NCBI RefSeq assembly: GCF_004769635.1
Contig: NZ_RQGH01000040.1
Coordinates: 1-64,000 of the forward strand
Length of the DNA stretch: 64,000 bases
Direction: 5' to 3'
Source of the DNA: Leptospira jelokensis
GTDB taxonomy: Bacteria > Spirochaetota > Leptospiria > Leptospirales > Leptospiraceae
Under the pieces are notes generated by a model. The model was not told the origin of the DNA. It made no database searches and saw only the letters and a program-made list of their open reading frames with translations. A program made the translations under genes and the position numbers. Numbering within the stretch: position 1 is the first letter of the stretch; every line of letters begins with the position of its first letter. Shown here in pieces: positions 8,894 through 18,015 of the stretch.

Positions 8894-10456
8894 TTAAGCT
8901 TGTCGTTTGGGAAAAACAGTATAGTCCTGGAGTTTGGTAAATTTCACTTCATCCCGTTTGTAACCGAGTAATCCTTCTAAGGTTTGGTAGCGGTTCATCC
9001 CCATACTGATTTCGATGTCTTGTCCTGTGAATTGTCCTGGGTGTTCGTACCCACAAGAATGGGCCAAACTCAAAAGTTCCTTACGAAATCCTTGGATGTA
9101 TTTGGCCGCACGTTTTCCTTTGAGTTCTGGATCCACACCACGTTGTAACCACCAGTTTTGTGTGGCGACACCTGCAGGACAATGGTCGGTGTGGCATTTT
9201 TGTGCTTGGATGCAACCGATGGATAACATTGCCTCTCTCGCAATGTTGATGAGGTCACATCCCATGGCAATGGCAACAACCGCTCGATCAGGGAATCCTA
9301 ATTTTCCGGATCCAATCCAAACAATCCTTTCGGAGATCCCTTCTTTTTGGAACAGAGTGTACACCCTTTGGAATCCAATTTTGAAAGGTAAGGAAACATG
9401 GTCTGCATACGTGAGTGGTGCCGCTCCCGTGCCACCTTCACCACCATCGATGGTGATAAAATCTGGACCTTGGGAAGTTTGTTTCATCTCTTCTGCTAGT
9501 TCTTGCCAAAACTCAATTTCACCCACCGCACTTTTGATCCCAACAGGTAACCCCGTTCCATTTGCAATCCTTTCGATGAATTGTACGAGTTCTTTGACAT
9601 TGGTAAATTCAGAATGTGAGTTAGGTGAGATACAATCTTTTCCTTCTTCCACGTGGCGGATTGCGGCAATTTCTGCGTTTACTTTTTTGGCAGGGAGGAT
9701 TCCACCTTTCCCTGGTTTGGCGCCTTGAGACAATTTGATTTCAATCATCTTTACACAGGCATTTTTCCCCACTTTCTCTTTGAGAACATCCAAATTGAAT
9801 TTTCCAGAATGGTCGCGAGCACCAAAGTAGCCTGTTCCAATTTGCCAAACAATGTCAGCACCTTCCATATGGTAATGGCTAAGTCCCCCCTCACCCGTGT
9901 TATGGTAGGCACCGGAATCTCTTGCTCCGCGGTTTAATGCAAGGACTGCATTTTTGCCTAAGGATCCAAAAGACATGGCAGATATGTTGACAATGGAATA
10001 AGGGCGATAGGGAAATTTTCGTTTGGGACCAATGATTTTGAGACAAGGGATACAACTGGGATCACCATTATGCACATATGCTTTCGATTCTGGATAAGGA
10101 AAGGCTCTGTGTTTGATGATAGGGTAACCAGGTTCGTATTGGATCTCAGTGGTTCCAAATCCAAAGTTGTTGTTTTGGCCTTTGGCTGTGGCGTAAATCC
10201 AACTTCTCTCGGTTCTGTCGAAAGGACGTTCCTCTTTGTCATTGGCAACCCAGTACTGCCTGAGTTCTGGGCCAATCATTTCCAAGAAATACCGAAGCCT
10301 TCCGACGATGGGAAAGTTTCTTTGAATGGTGTGTTTTTTTTGACTGATGTCACGCACAAAGACAGCCACAAAAAAAAGAAAGAGTCCAATCCAAGTGGCG
10401 GACAAGGGATTTGTTTCGATCCAATTCAGCATTTCATTCATCATTTGTGCGACCAT
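8894..10456 (-). CDS. FMN-binding glutamate synthase family protein, membrane-anchored
   Basis: About 520 aa. I prefer the ATG at 10456; a TTG at 10468 is also in frame. An N-terminal membrane span at about 18-36 precedes a ferredoxin-dependent glutamate synthase (GltB central/FMN) domain. Visible hallmarks are 'ISAMSFGSLGKNAVLALNRGA', 'NTGEGGLS', 'QGAKPGKGGILP', 'ITIDGGEGGTGAAPLTYADH' and the Fe-S cluster signature CIQAQKCHTDHCPAG (C-x5-C-x4-C). It lacks the amidotransferase and C-terminal GXGXG domains of true GltB, so it is one of the stand-alone oxidoreductases whose substrate is unproven. It ends 1 bp from the cyclase gene, so they may be co-transcribed. Confidence 0.85.
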   Translation of the reverse strand: MVAQMMNEMLNWIETNPLSATWIGLFLFFVAVFVRDISQKKHTIQRNFPIVGRLRYFLEMIGPELRQYWVANDKEERPFDRTERSWIYATAKGQNNNFGFGTTEIQYEPGYPIIKHRAFPYPESKAYVHNGDPSCIPCLKIIGPKRKFPYRPYSIVNISAMSFGSLGKNAVLALNRGARDSGAYHNTGEGGLSHYHMEGADIVWQIGTGYFGARDHSGKFNLDVLKEKVGKNACVKMIEIKLSQGAKPGKGGILPAKKVNAEIAAIRHVEEGKDCISPNSHSEFTNVKELVQFIERIANGTGLPVGIKSAVGEIEFWQELAEEMKQTSQGPDFITIDGGEGGTGAAPLTYADHVSLPFKIGFQRVYTLFQKEGISERIVWIGSGKLGFPDRAVVAIAMGCDLINIAREAMLSIGCIQAQKCHTDHCPAGVATQNWWLQRGVDPELKGKRAAKYIQGFRKELLSLAHSCGYEHPGQFTGQDIEISMGMNRYQTLEGLLGYKRDEVKFTKLQDYTVFPKRQA

Positions 10457-10485
10457 TTCTAACTTCAAAGTGAGATGTTGACAAG

Positions 10486-10884
10486 CTAAGATTGCAAATG
10501 AGCCAAAGAATCCAAAAGTTTTTCTTTGGTAAAGGGTTTGAAAATATAACCTGCGACATAAGAAATGTTCGCAGCACGATCAGTGTCTGCATCATCGACA
10601 GACGAACTCACCAAATAAATTTGAACTTGTTTGGGAAACTGAGGTAATAAAGGTTCGATGGCTTCCAAAAATTGCCAACCGTCCATAAAGGGCATATTGA
10701 TATCTAAATAAACGATGTCAGGTAAAGATTCCTTTGAATGGGATTCTGTTTGCAGGTATTCTAATGCGTGTTCCGCATCCGAAAAAATCAGTACTTCTCC
10801 TGTGATACCTGCATTGGAAATGATTTTCTTTGTTGTGAATTGGTAAATTTTATCATCATCAATGATACAAATTTTGGGGTTCAT
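10486..10884 (-). CDS. Single-domain response regulator (CheY-like receiver)
   Basis: This 132-aa protein is only a receiver domain. The acidic pocket IIDDD is near residues 7-11, the phospho-acceptor Asp is in VYLDINMPFMDGW, the conserved Ser/Thr is in LVSSS and the Lys is in FKPFT. No DNA-binding output domain is present. It overlaps the upstream kinase gene by 4 bp (ATGA), so the two are translationally coupled and this is almost certainly the cognate partner. It may act by protein interaction or in a phosphorelay. Confidence 0.9.
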   Translation of the reverse strand: MNPKICIIDDDKIYQFTTKKIISNAGITGEVLIFSDAEHALEYLQTESHSKESLPDIVYLDINMPFMDGWQFLEAIEPLLPQFPKQVQIYLVSSSVDDADTDRAANISYVAGYIFKPFTKEKLLDSLAHLQS

Positions 10885-12380
10885 GTTTTGTTCCCCGCAT
10901 TTGGAAAGTGGAGGAGAAAGGTCGCACCTTCATCAGGCCGCGAAGTGACCTCAACCCTGCCTCCCATTGATTCCATCATGTATTTCATTAAAAACAGACC
11001 AAGACCTTTCCCACTCATATGACGATGAAAAGTCTTTTTCATCTGAAAAATTTGGTCTCCGTATCGGGATAAATCGATGCCTGTTCCATTATCAGAAAAG
11101 GAAAGGGAGGTTTCCCTTCCCACGGAAAAGGACTCAATGACAATCCGAAGTTCCCTCGTTGGATCGGCAAATTGGAGGGAATTGCTGAAAAGTTGGATGA
11201 GGAGGGTTTCTAAGTAATCCTTTGAAGCAAAGATTCTGTCTTCGTTGGAAAGATTGGATTCAATTTGGACCTTCCTTTTGTAGAGTTCCCCTTCCATCAA
11301 TTTGCATACCTTGGAAATGATCTCTGGTAAAGGAATCCATTCCGGATGGTAATTTTCTAAATTTTGAATTTTTAATGTGGTGATGAGTTCTGACAGAACC
11401 GTTTCTAAATTTTCTGTGACTTCTTCTAGGTGGTCTTGTAACTCCCGCCTTTCTTCCAAAGAGTCAGTGACTTTTAATAGATCTACCAAACTCCTTAGAT
11501 TGCTAACAGGTGCACGCAGGTGGTGCGAGATGATTTGGTTATAAGATTGCAGTTGTTTGTTTTGGATGAGAAGTGAGTTTTTTGTCGCTTTTAAATGTTC
11601 GTTGTTTTCTAAAAGAAGGGTTTCTGTTTTTTTCCTTTCGTCAATATCAAGGATTTGCGCCAAATAGTAAATGGGTTGCCCATCATCATTTCGTAATACG
11701 GTGACAGTGATGTAAGCCCAAACCAAATGCCCTTGTTTGTGTAAGTATTGTTTTTCGATTGAATAGTGGTCAATCATTCCCTTCTGCACAGAATCACGGT
11801 AACGCAAATTTTCTTCGAGTTCTCCAATAGAACTGATCTCAGAAAAATGTTTTCCTAAAAGTTCAAAGGTTTCATACCCTAAAAATTTAGCAAAGGATTC
11901 GTTGACTTCATCGATGTAACCTTGTTTGCTAGAAAGAACAAGGCCAATCGGTGAGTCTTTAAAAAGTGTTTTAAACTTTCGTTCCGACAGGGCTAAGTTC
12001 GCATCGGACTCAATTTTTTCAGAGATATCTCTGGAAGAGGTGTGTAAATATTGTTGATTCGTGCTTGGATGGGTGATAAGACGATTGTCACTTTGTAACC
12101 AAATATAGTTTCCGTTTTTGTGTAAAAAACGAAAAGTGGGACTGATATTATTTGCACCACGCAGTAAGGGTTGGTGGGCCCTTTCAAAAATCAATCGTCT
12201 ATCATCAGGATGGAAAAAATCATATGGGTTTTTGCCAAGAAGTTCTGTTGGATCATAACCGATGATTGATTTTGCATTTGGGCTGACATAAAGGTAAGTT
12301 CCATCGGTTTCATGTAAACAAACCAATTCTCGGCTAATCGTAGTTAATAGTTCTAAGATTTCTGAATCAGCAAGTCCCAC
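10881..12380 (-). CDS. Cytoplasmic PAS-PAS hybrid-type sensor histidine kinase
   Basis: This is a 499-aa protein with a GTG start and no membrane span. Two PAS domains occur at about 8-125 (DGTYLYVSPNAKSIIGYDP) and about 130-255 (FKDSPIGLVL, then FLGYETFELLG), each followed by a PAC segment. A coiled linker leads to the DHp helix with ISHHLRAPVSNL, where the second His sits at the phospho-acceptor position. The HATPase domain has an N-box (LFSNSLQFA), a G1 box (DNGTGID) and a G2 box (GKGLGLFLMKY). It is coupled to the response regulator by a 4-bp overlap. The stimulus is unknown. Confidence 0.88.
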   Translation of the reverse strand: MGLADSEILELLTTISRELVCLHETDGTYLYVSPNAKSIIGYDPTELLGKNPYDFFHPDDRRLIFERAHQPLLRGANNISPTFRFLHKNGNYIWLQSDNRLITHPSTNQQYLHTSSRDISEKIESDANLALSERKFKTLFKDSPIGLVLSSKQGYIDEVNESFAKFLGYETFELLGKHFSEISSIGELEENLRYRDSVQKGMIDHYSIEKQYLHKQGHLVWAYITVTVLRNDDGQPIYYLAQILDIDERKKTETLLLENNEHLKATKNSLLIQNKQLQSYNQIISHHLRAPVSNLRSLVDLLKVTDSLEERRELQDHLEEVTENLETVLSELITTLKIQNLENYHPEWIPLPEIISKVCKLMEGELYKRKVQIESNLSNEDRIFASKDYLETLLIQLFSNSLQFADPTRELRIVIESFSVGRETSLSFSDNGTGIDLSRYGDQIFQMKKTFHRHMSGKGLGLFLMKYMMESMGGRVEVTSRPDEGATFLLHFPNAGNKT

Positions 12381-12534
12381 ACATAAATTCTTAATGCAAA
12401 TAAATTGAATGTCTATCCTAAATATCAGATTTTTTTCTTTTTATGGACCTTCTGACTTCGCAAATTTTTTTAACCAATCCTAAAGTTTTGAACCTATGAA
12501 TCTGTGGCCATAAAACTGTAATAAGGAACTTCAA

Positions 12535-12891
12535 ATGAAAAATCTATCGTACATCATTCTGGATGGAAATTTAACTGCTGACCCAGAAGAAAAATCAATC
12601 TCAGGTGGAAAGTCACTGGCACATTTCACAGTGGCTGTGAACCATTCCCAATACTCACAAGATGCTAAGGACAAAGACGATGTTTCTTTTTTCGAAGTGG
12701 ATGCCTGGGAAAAACTAGGGGAAAACTGCGTTGAATACCTAAAAAAGGGAAGTAAAGTCACTGTGATGGGCAATTTAAAACAAAATCGTTGGAAAACCCC
12801 TGATGGAGAAAACCGTTCCAAAGTCATCGTCACCGCAACGACAGTTCGGTTTGATGGGATGCGAGGGAAAAAGGAAGAGAAGGCAGCCTAA
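12535..12891 (+). CDS. ssb: Single-stranded DNA-binding protein, short form
   Basis: This 118-aa protein is an OB-fold SSB: 'LSYIILDGNLTADPE', 'SLAHFTVAVNHS', 'FFEVDAWEKLGENCVEYLKKGSKVTVMG' and 'KVIVTATTVRFDG'. It ends in a basic/acidic KKEEKAA and lacks both the Gly/Pro-rich linker and the acidic DDDIPF-like tip used by canonical SSBs to recruit partners. It is therefore likely either a second SSB or a tail-less clade-specific form. An intrinsic terminator-like hairpin follows directly. Confidence 0.88.
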   Translation: MKNLSYIILDGNLTADPEEKSISGGKSLAHFTVAVNHSQYSQDAKDKDDVSFFEVDAWEKLGENCVEYLKKGSKVTVMGNLKQNRWKTPDGENRSKVIVTATTVRFDGMRGKKEEKAA

Positions 12892-12901
12892 CTCAGCTTT
12901 G

Positions 12902-12933
12902 GATTGGGTGAGGGAATTTTCCTTCACCCAATC
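12902..12933 (+). terminator. Terminator-like hairpin after ssb
   Basis: An inverted repeat of 12-13 bp arms (GATTGGGTGAGG / CCTTCACCCAATC, one mismatch or bulge) surrounds a short T-rich loop 10 bp after the ssb stop. A short T run (CCTTTT) follows 6 bp later. It also lies just past the stop of the convergent gene and may terminate both. Confidence 0.6.
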
Positions 12934-12942
12934 AAGATCCTT

Positions 12943-14016
12943 TTAAGGGGTTTGGATCACTCTTTTTTTGTGTTTGGTATGAGTTGGTGAATCGAAGATA
13001 GAGTGTCCTTCTTCTTTATCGGAAGCGCCATTCTCTTTTGATTCATCGGTTCGTTTTTCTTCTTTTGTTTCATCTAACGAAGTTTGACGCCCGAGTTTTC
13101 CCACGGATAAAATTCGAAAGTATCTTGGTGAAGAAACCAAATTCCATTCTCTAAAAAAGAATTTTGTATACGCATGCCTTGGTCCAAAACTTCCGTTTGT
13201 AGAATCGATTTTTGATTTAATGTTGGCTTTGAAATCCGATTGTTCTTCTTTGGTAAGGTTTGGGAATTGTGCGATCTCACCATTTACATAACGATTTCTC
13301 AAGATATCCAATTCTCTTCGATTTCGAGTTGTTACATCTTCAAAAAACTTTTGTTTGGCGCCAAAACAATTCCCACCATAAGATTCACAATTGGGTTCAA
13401 GGTGTGGATTTACATATGTTAATTCTAAATAAATGCTAATGTATTCGCCAGGACTTGGCACTTTCCCATCAAAAATTTCCAAAACCTGAGGCACTGTGTC
13501 ACGGTCGGTGTATTGCCTTTCAATGGCTTCTCTAGTGACTCTTGTTTCTGGTGTTGTGCTATTCACTTTCACCGGTTTTTTTGATTCACCTACAATCACT
13601 TTGTTTCGCATGACTTCTGTTTTGGTTTCCAAAATTTCATAGGCTTGGAAGTTTACAGGTTGTTTGGCGATAATTTCCCCTTTTTGGTTGAGTGCGACAA
13701 TATGATGTTCGATGATGGTGCCAGCAATGATCTCTTCGATGATGCTAATGCCTGCATCTTCAAAAAACAAATCCAATTGGATAAACGGGATTTTGTTTTC
13801 GGAATATTCAATGTTGACTCCCGGTTCTTGGGTGAGTGGTTTTTTTGAATCTTTCGATTCTTGTAAGGGATTGGCCTCTTGTTTGGTGATCATTTTGATG
13901 CGATTCAAATTGATTTGTTCCGATTGCGTAGGGAAGTTCGGAACCATCACTTGTTTTGGTGTTTGGCACCTCCAAACGAAAAATACAAGGAATAGACCAA
14001 AAAGAGTTCGCTTCAT
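12943..14016 (-). CDS. Putative lipoprotein of unknown function
   Basis: Start taken at ATG 14016 (MKRTLFGLFLVFFVWRC), which gives a short signal peptide ending in a Cys lipobox at residue 17; a TTG six codons upstream is less convincing. The mature part is 340 aa. It has a beta-rich middle: 'IPFIQLDLFFEDAGISIIEEIIAG' covers the start, and 'GEYISIYLELTYVNPH' a later strand. A loop with two Cys (PNCESYGGNCFG) follows, and the C-terminus is charged and likely disordered (about 310-357, rich in K/E). No family is recognised. It follows the DUF3332-type gene with a perfect inverted repeat in between. Confidence 0.6.
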   Translation of the reverse strand: MKRTLFGLFLVFFVWRCQTPKQVMVPNFPTQSEQINLNRIKMITKQEANPLQESKDSKKPLTQEPGVNIEYSENKIPFIQLDLFFEDAGISIIEEIIAGTIIEHHIVALNQKGEIIAKQPVNFQAYEILETKTEVMRNKVIVGESKKPVKVNSTTPETRVTREAIERQYTDRDTVPQVLEIFDGKVPSPGEYISIYLELTYVNPHLEPNCESYGGNCFGAKQKFFEDVTTRNRRELDILRNRYVNGEIAQFPNLTKEEQSDFKANIKSKIDSTNGSFGPRHAYTKFFFREWNLVSSPRYFRILSVGKLGRQTSLDETKEEKRTDESKENGASDKEEGHSIFDSPTHTKHKKRVIQTP

Positions 14017-14036
14017 ACTGTTAGTATCGGCCAAAG

Positions 14037-14060
14037 ATTGCCCCTAAAATTAGGGGCAAT
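14037..14060 (-). terminator. Perfect 11-bp inverted repeat between two lipoprotein genes
   Basis: Arms ATTGCCCCTAA and TTAGGGGCAAT are separated by 2 bp, just after the DUF3332-type gene stop and 20 bp before the next gene's start, on the transcribed minus strand. A GC-rich stem of this size can terminate or attenuate transcription; the T run after it is short (CTTT), so it could alternatively be an operator or mRNA-stabilising hairpin. Confidence 0.45.
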
Positions 14061-14067
14061 GACGAGA

Positions 14068-14574
14068 TTAGATGTGTTTTGCGCCCATTGGAGGGAGGAG
14101 GGGACCACTCACTTGTTGGATTTCCACATACTTTCCATTGATGAGGCGGTAAGCTTTTTCTGGTTTTTCTTTTAAGAAGTAAACCGATTCCACACCATTT
14201 GGTGTTGGAGCATCCATACGAAGTACCTTTCCCCATTCAGAATAGGTGAGTGTGATGGTTTGTCCGTTTTCAGAGTATTCTTTTACGAGTTTTCCATCGA
14301 AGTCATATTCAGACATTGCAATTGGATTTCGGTCGGTCCAGAATTCGATTAAGTTAAAGATGAGGACATCTAATACACCACCCACATAGTAAGCGATGGA
14401 AAAAGGAAATATCATTAACAATGATCGAAAAAAACCAGCTACTTTTCCTGTCCCGATTTGTATGTTTCCATTGATTGAATAAATGGCTTTTGTAAGTCCA
14501 AATTTTCCAAAACAATTGGAAAGAAGTCCAAAGGACAATAAACCTACGAGAGCCGTTTTGAGAAATTTTTTCAT
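14068..14574 (-). CDS. DUF3332-type lipoprotein
   Basis: This is a 168-aa protein. The signal peptide ends in LLSNC (Cys about 21), followed by FGKFGLTKAIYSINGNI, then a hydrophobic 'VGGVLDVLIFNLIEFWTDRNP' and a C-terminal beta segment ('TITLTYSEWGKVLRMDA'). This matches the DUF3332 family ('CFGxFxLTKxxY ... NLIEFWTGxNP') of small exported proteins of unknown function. It is divergent from the MBOAT gene. Confidence 0.75.
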   Translation of the reverse strand: MKKFLKTALVGLLSFGLLSNCFGKFGLTKAIYSINGNIQIGTGKVAGFFRSLLMIFPFSIAYYVGGVLDVLIFNLIEFWTDRNPIAMSEYDFDGKLVKEYSENGQTITLTYSEWGKVLRMDAPTPNGVESVYFLKEKPEKAYRLINGKYVEIQQVSGPLLPPMGAKHI

Positions 14575-14705
14575 TTCCTACCTCTTTTATTTTTAGCTGA
14601 AAACTAGTGACCAATCTTACGCGAGTCGAAAGGGTTCTGCAAGTCGAAATGATTGACATAGACAATTTTTCGATGATTCTGGTTTTTACGTAGAAGGCGA
14701 AACCA

Positions 14706-16172
14706 TTGATCTTTTCTGATTTTGAATATTTTGCCTTCTTTCTCTTTGTTTTTTTTACTGTTTGGTACCTTTTCCCATCCATCTTCACAGACCAAACGAA
14801 AGAAACTCGGATCTTGCATACCTTCCTCCTCGTCAGTAGTTATTTTTTCTACATGTCATGGGATTACCGATTCGGAGCTTTGATTTTACTTTCCACGGCC
14901 ATTGATTATTACGTAGGCATCAAACTTTCAAACGAAACAAGAGAACGAGTTCGGTACTACCTTTTACTTTTTAGTTTGATCACAAACTTAGTGTTTATCC
15001 TTGGATTCTTTAAGTATTATAATTTTGTTGTGACGCAGATCAATTCCGTCACGGGTTTTGCGTTTGGGAGTGAATTTTTACCTGTCTTAAAGATCATACT
15101 CCCTGCAGGGATATCATTTTTTACCTTTCAATCTTTGTCCTATACGATTGATGTGTATAGAAAGGAAATCCCAGCAGAAAAGGATTTCATTCGTTTTGCA
15201 TTGTTTGTGAGTTTTTTCCCTCAACTTGTGGCAGGACCCATTGTCACTGCTCGCACATTTATGCCCCAACTCTATACTCCCAAAAAACTGGAGGACATTG
15301 AGTTTCGTGTGGCAATTCGTTTTTTTATGTTAGGTTATTTTAAAAAAGCTGTTTTATCAGATATGGTTGCTCCCACCATTGATACCATTTATGCAAATCC
15401 AGCGGGACACCACGCCTATGCTTTGTTAATTGCCGCTGCACTCGGTGGAATCCAAGTGTATCTCGATTTTAGTGGGTATTCGGATATGGCCATAGGAAGT
15501 GCCATGTTACTGGGATACAAACTACCAACCAATTTTAATTTGCCTTTTATTGCCACATCGGTATCGGGATTTTGGCGCAGGTGGCACATGACACTCAATT
15601 CTTGGTTACGCGATTATATTTATATCCCGATGGGTGGAAGTCGTGTAACTTCCGTTCGACGTAAATTCAATTTATGGTTTACGATGTTTGTGAGTGGGGT
15701 TTGGCACGGAGCCCAGTGGACCTTTGTATTTTGGGGTTCCCTCAATGGTTTTTTTTATGTGTTAGAAGAGATTTGGAAAGAGTGGTTTCCGGACAAAAAA
15801 GAAACTGGTGGAGTTTCAAACTTTCGTTTGCTTGCGGTTCCCATTTGGTTATTTCAAAATATTCTCAATAACTCGATTTTCTTTTTGGGTGCGGTTTTTT
15901 TTCGTTCCCTCAGTTGGGAAAACGCTTGGATCCATTTAAAAGGGATTTTCCTTTTCCAAACAGGGAATTTAAGGCCTTATATGTGGAAAGACTTTCTTTG
16001 GATCATTGGATTTCTCACCCTCGGACATTTTGTAGGGTATTTTATCTTCGAAAAAGGTAAGGGGAAACAAATTCCCGCCAGTTTGGAATTTGCCATGTAT
16101 CCCATCCTCTTCCTTGTCTTAAATTTAGCTACACCAGAAAACTCAGTTCCTTTTATCTACTTTCAATTCTGA
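14706..16172 (+). CDS. MBOAT family O-acyltransferase (AlgI/DltB-like)
   Basis: This is a 488-aa polytopic protein with a TTG start (MIFSDFEYFAFFLFVFF, the usual AlgI-like N-terminus). Family hallmarks are 'LPAGISFFTFQSLSYTIDVYR', 'FPQLVAGPIVTARTFMPQL', 'FWRRWHMTLNSWLRDYIYIP' and the catalytic-His region 'FVSGVWHGAQWTFVFWG'. MBOAT proteins transfer acyl (often acetyl) groups to exported polysaccharides or other envelope molecules from the cytoplasmic membrane. No AlgJ/AlgX-type SGNH partner is adjacent; the next gene is a PilZ protein. The acceptor substrate cannot be deduced. Confidence 0.87.
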   Translation: MIFSDFEYFAFFLFVFFTVWYLFPSIFTDQTKETRILHTFLLVSSYFFYMSWDYRFGALILLSTAIDYYVGIKLSNETRERVRYYLLLFSLITNLVFILGFFKYYNFVVTQINSVTGFAFGSEFLPVLKIILPAGISFFTFQSLSYTIDVYRKEIPAEKDFIRFALFVSFFPQLVAGPIVTARTFMPQLYTPKKLEDIEFRVAIRFFMLGYFKKAVLSDMVAPTIDTIYANPAGHHAYALLIAAALGGIQVYLDFSGYSDMAIGSAMLLGYKLPTNFNLPFIATSVSGFWRRWHMTLNSWLRDYIYIPMGGSRVTSVRRKFNLWFTMFVSGVWHGAQWTFVFWGSLNGFFYVLEEIWKEWFPDKKETGGVSNFRLLAVPIWLFQNILNNSIFFLGAVFFRSLSWENAWIHLKGIFLFQTGNLRPYMWKDFLWIIGFLTLGHFVGYFIFEKGKGKQIPASLEFAMYPILFLVLNLATPENSVPFIYFQF

Positions 16173-16219
16173 TTTGCTTTTTTCGTTTCCAATTCTAGGA
16201 TTCTATGTAGTTTGTTGCT

Positions 16220-16567
16220 ATGGAAAGTGAGCGAAGGCTTCCCAGAATTTCCCCCGGTGATTTTTCCGAGTTCGAAGTCCATTTGGACCTCGAGGGAATT
16301 ACCCTTTTTGGAAAATTAGGAAACATTTCAGAGGAAGGCCTTTGTTTTTTGGGTGAGGATGACTTACTCAGTGATGAAATTGAGTCCCAAGTTTTGGGAA
16401 GCATCGTTTGGTCAAAGGGCACAAAACGATTGTTTTTTGAGGGAACCATTATGTGGGCCCAAACTTCTAAAATCAAAAACGTAATTTATCACATTGCAGG
16501 GATCCAATTTTTAGAAAAAATCAATTTAACTGATTCAATGCTTGCAAGAAGTTTGGAGATCAAATGA
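16220..16567 (+). CDS. PilZ-domain protein (putative c-di-GMP receptor)
   Basis: This 115-aa protein is a stand-alone PilZ domain. Its N-terminal ERRLPRI carries the RxxxR motif, and GNISEEGLCFLG carries the D/N-x-S-x-x-G motif; both bind c-di-GMP in this family. A final strand 'HIAGIQFLE' matches the PilZ C-terminal pattern. It overlaps the next gene by 4 bp (ATGA) and follows the MBOAT gene by 47 bp, so c-di-GMP control of envelope glycan acylation is a reasonable guess but not shown. Confidence 0.75.
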   Translation: MESERRLPRISPGDFSEFEVHLDLEGITLFGKLGNISEEGLCFLGEDDLLSDEIESQVLGSIVWSKGTKRLFFEGTIMWAQTSKIKNVIYHIAGIQFLEKINLTDSMLARSLEIK

Positions 16568-17256
16568 AAATCTTATTACTTGGTGGGACGGGGCTTGTCG
16601 GCAAACAAGTGTTACTTTCTCTACTTTTCTACCCTCAAATCAAAAAAGTGATCGTTTGGGCAAGGAATTTTGAAACTTCTTCCAAACCCAATTTGCCTAT
16701 TGAAGTAGTAAAAGCTTCTTGGGATGATTTCCAATCAGGAAAGGTAAGTATTCCTGAAGGGATTGATGCTGTGTTTTGTTGTTTGGGAACCACCATTGGT
16801 AAGGCGGGTGGTCCAGACCAATTCCGAGAGATTGATTTTGATTATCCATTACTTGCAGCAAGACAAACCAAAGAAAAAAAGATCCCTGGATTTTATATCA
16901 TTACAGCCATGGGTTCCGATCCCAATTCTCTTATCTTTTACAACCGGGTCAAAGGAGAATTGGAATCTGAACTGAAAATCCTTAAGATCCCTTTTTTGGG
17001 AATTTTTAGGCCTTCGTTACTCATCGGGGAACGAAATGAATTTCGGATGGGAGAAAAAATAGGAGAAATGGTAGGATCCTTCATTCCTTTTGGGTTACTT
17101 GGTTTAAAAAAATTCAAACCAATCCCTGCCGAGTATGTGGCCAAATCAATGATTTATTCATTGTTACATGACAAACCTACAAATGAAACTCATCCAATTG
17201 TAAAAATTTATGAAAACGATACCCTATGGGAGATCGGTAAGGACCATTCTTTTTGA
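16564..17256 (+). CDS. Rossmann-fold NAD(P)-binding protein (HTATIP2/YwnB-like)
   Basis: This is a 230-aa atypical short-chain dehydrogenase. The dinucleotide-binding loop is at the N-terminus (LLLGGTGLVGKQVLLSLL). 'DAVFCCLGTTIGKAGG' is the conserved second motif of the HTATIP2-like group. A 'FYIITAMGSDPNSLIFYNRVKGELE' segment follows, with the Y-x3-K-like catalytic arrangement (YNRVKGE), then 'IFRPSLLIGER'. The substrate is unknown. It overlaps both neighbours by 4 bp, indicating a tight operon with the PilZ and acyltransferase genes. Confidence 0.78.
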   Translation: MKILLLGGTGLVGKQVLLSLLFYPQIKKVIVWARNFETSSKPNLPIEVVKASWDDFQSGKVSIPEGIDAVFCCLGTTIGKAGGPDQFREIDFDYPLLAARQTKEKKIPGFYIITAMGSDPNSLIFYNRVKGELESELKILKIPFLGIFRPSLLIGERNEFRMGEKIGEMVGSFIPFGLLGLKKFKPIPAEYVAKSMIYSLLHDKPTNETHPIVKIYENDTLWEIGKDHSF

Positions 17257-18005
17257 TTCCAGACAACAAACAAAAACCCTATTCGAAAACCAAATACATC
17301 ATTTTAAGTTACGTCGTTCACTTCATCGTGAGAGTTTGGTATCTATTCATTCGCAACCAGAAGTTCATCATTCCAGAGGAATCGGCTAAGGTAATCGAAC
17401 AAGGAAGGGACTACATCATTGCCGTTTTCCATGAAACTACCCTTTCTTTATACCGCCATGCAACACAATATTTAAAACGAAAGAAAAAAGCGGATATGGT
17501 GGCACTTGTGTCTCAATCCAAAGATGGAGAGATCATCCACCAAACCTTTGCTCGCTCTGGCCTTCGTTCGGTTCGTGGTTCTTCGACAAGGGGTGGAACG
17601 GGTGCCTTTCGGAATATTTTAAAAGAAATGAAAAAAGGGGCAGTTCCCATTTTTACCGTGGATGGACCAAAGGGTCCGAGAAAGGAAGTGAAACCCGGTG
17701 TGATAGTGACTGCCTCTCTCACAGGGTTTCCCATTTTGTATCTGCATTCTTGTTATGACAGGGCTTATGTTTTCAAAAGTTGGGACCGCCATTTTTTCCC
17801 AAAATTTGGGGCACGGCTTTTCATCCAATATGGCAAACCATTCCATGTTCCCAAAGGCCTCTCTGAAAGCCAAATCGACGAATATGCAAAAAAATTAGAA
17901 CAAGAAATGCAGGCCAATGCGGATTCCTTGGAATCCTATGTGCGTGGACTCTTTCCTGACAATTCTATTGACGTACCACCTAAAAACGAAAGTTTAACCA
18001 AGTAA
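17253..18005 (+). CDS. Lysophospholipid acyltransferase family protein (DUF374 type)
   Basis: This is a 250-aa protein with a TTG start overlapping the previous stop (TTGA). It contains a DUF374/LPLAT domain: '[19 protein letters not shown]' has the His-x4-Asp/Glu-like acyltransferase motif in the form FHETTL. '[19 protein letters not shown]' and '[17 protein letters not shown]' follow, then '[18 protein letters not shown]'. These are family hallmarks of the group related to the late lipid A acyltransferases. It probably acylates a lipid at the inner membrane face. It precedes metK by 10 bp. Confidence 0.85.
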   Translation: MIPDNKQKPYSKTKYIILSYVVHFIVRVWYLFIRNQKFIIPEESAKVIEQGRDYIIAVFHETTLSLYRHATQYLKRKKKADMVALVSQSKDGEIIHQTFARSGLRSVRGSSTRGGTGAFRNILKEMKKGAVPIFTVDGPKGPRKEVKPGVIVTASLTGFPILYLHSCYDRAYVFKSWDRHFFPKFGARLFIQYGKPFHVPKGLSESQIDEYAKKLEQEMQANADSLESYVRGLFPDNSIDVPPKNESLTK

Positions 18006-18015
18006 GGTAAAAAAT

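Noticed and set aside
9015..9728. A 237-codon open frame on the plus strand
   Set aside because: It lies wholly inside the well-supported FMN glutamate-synthase-like gene and shows no coherent protein features.
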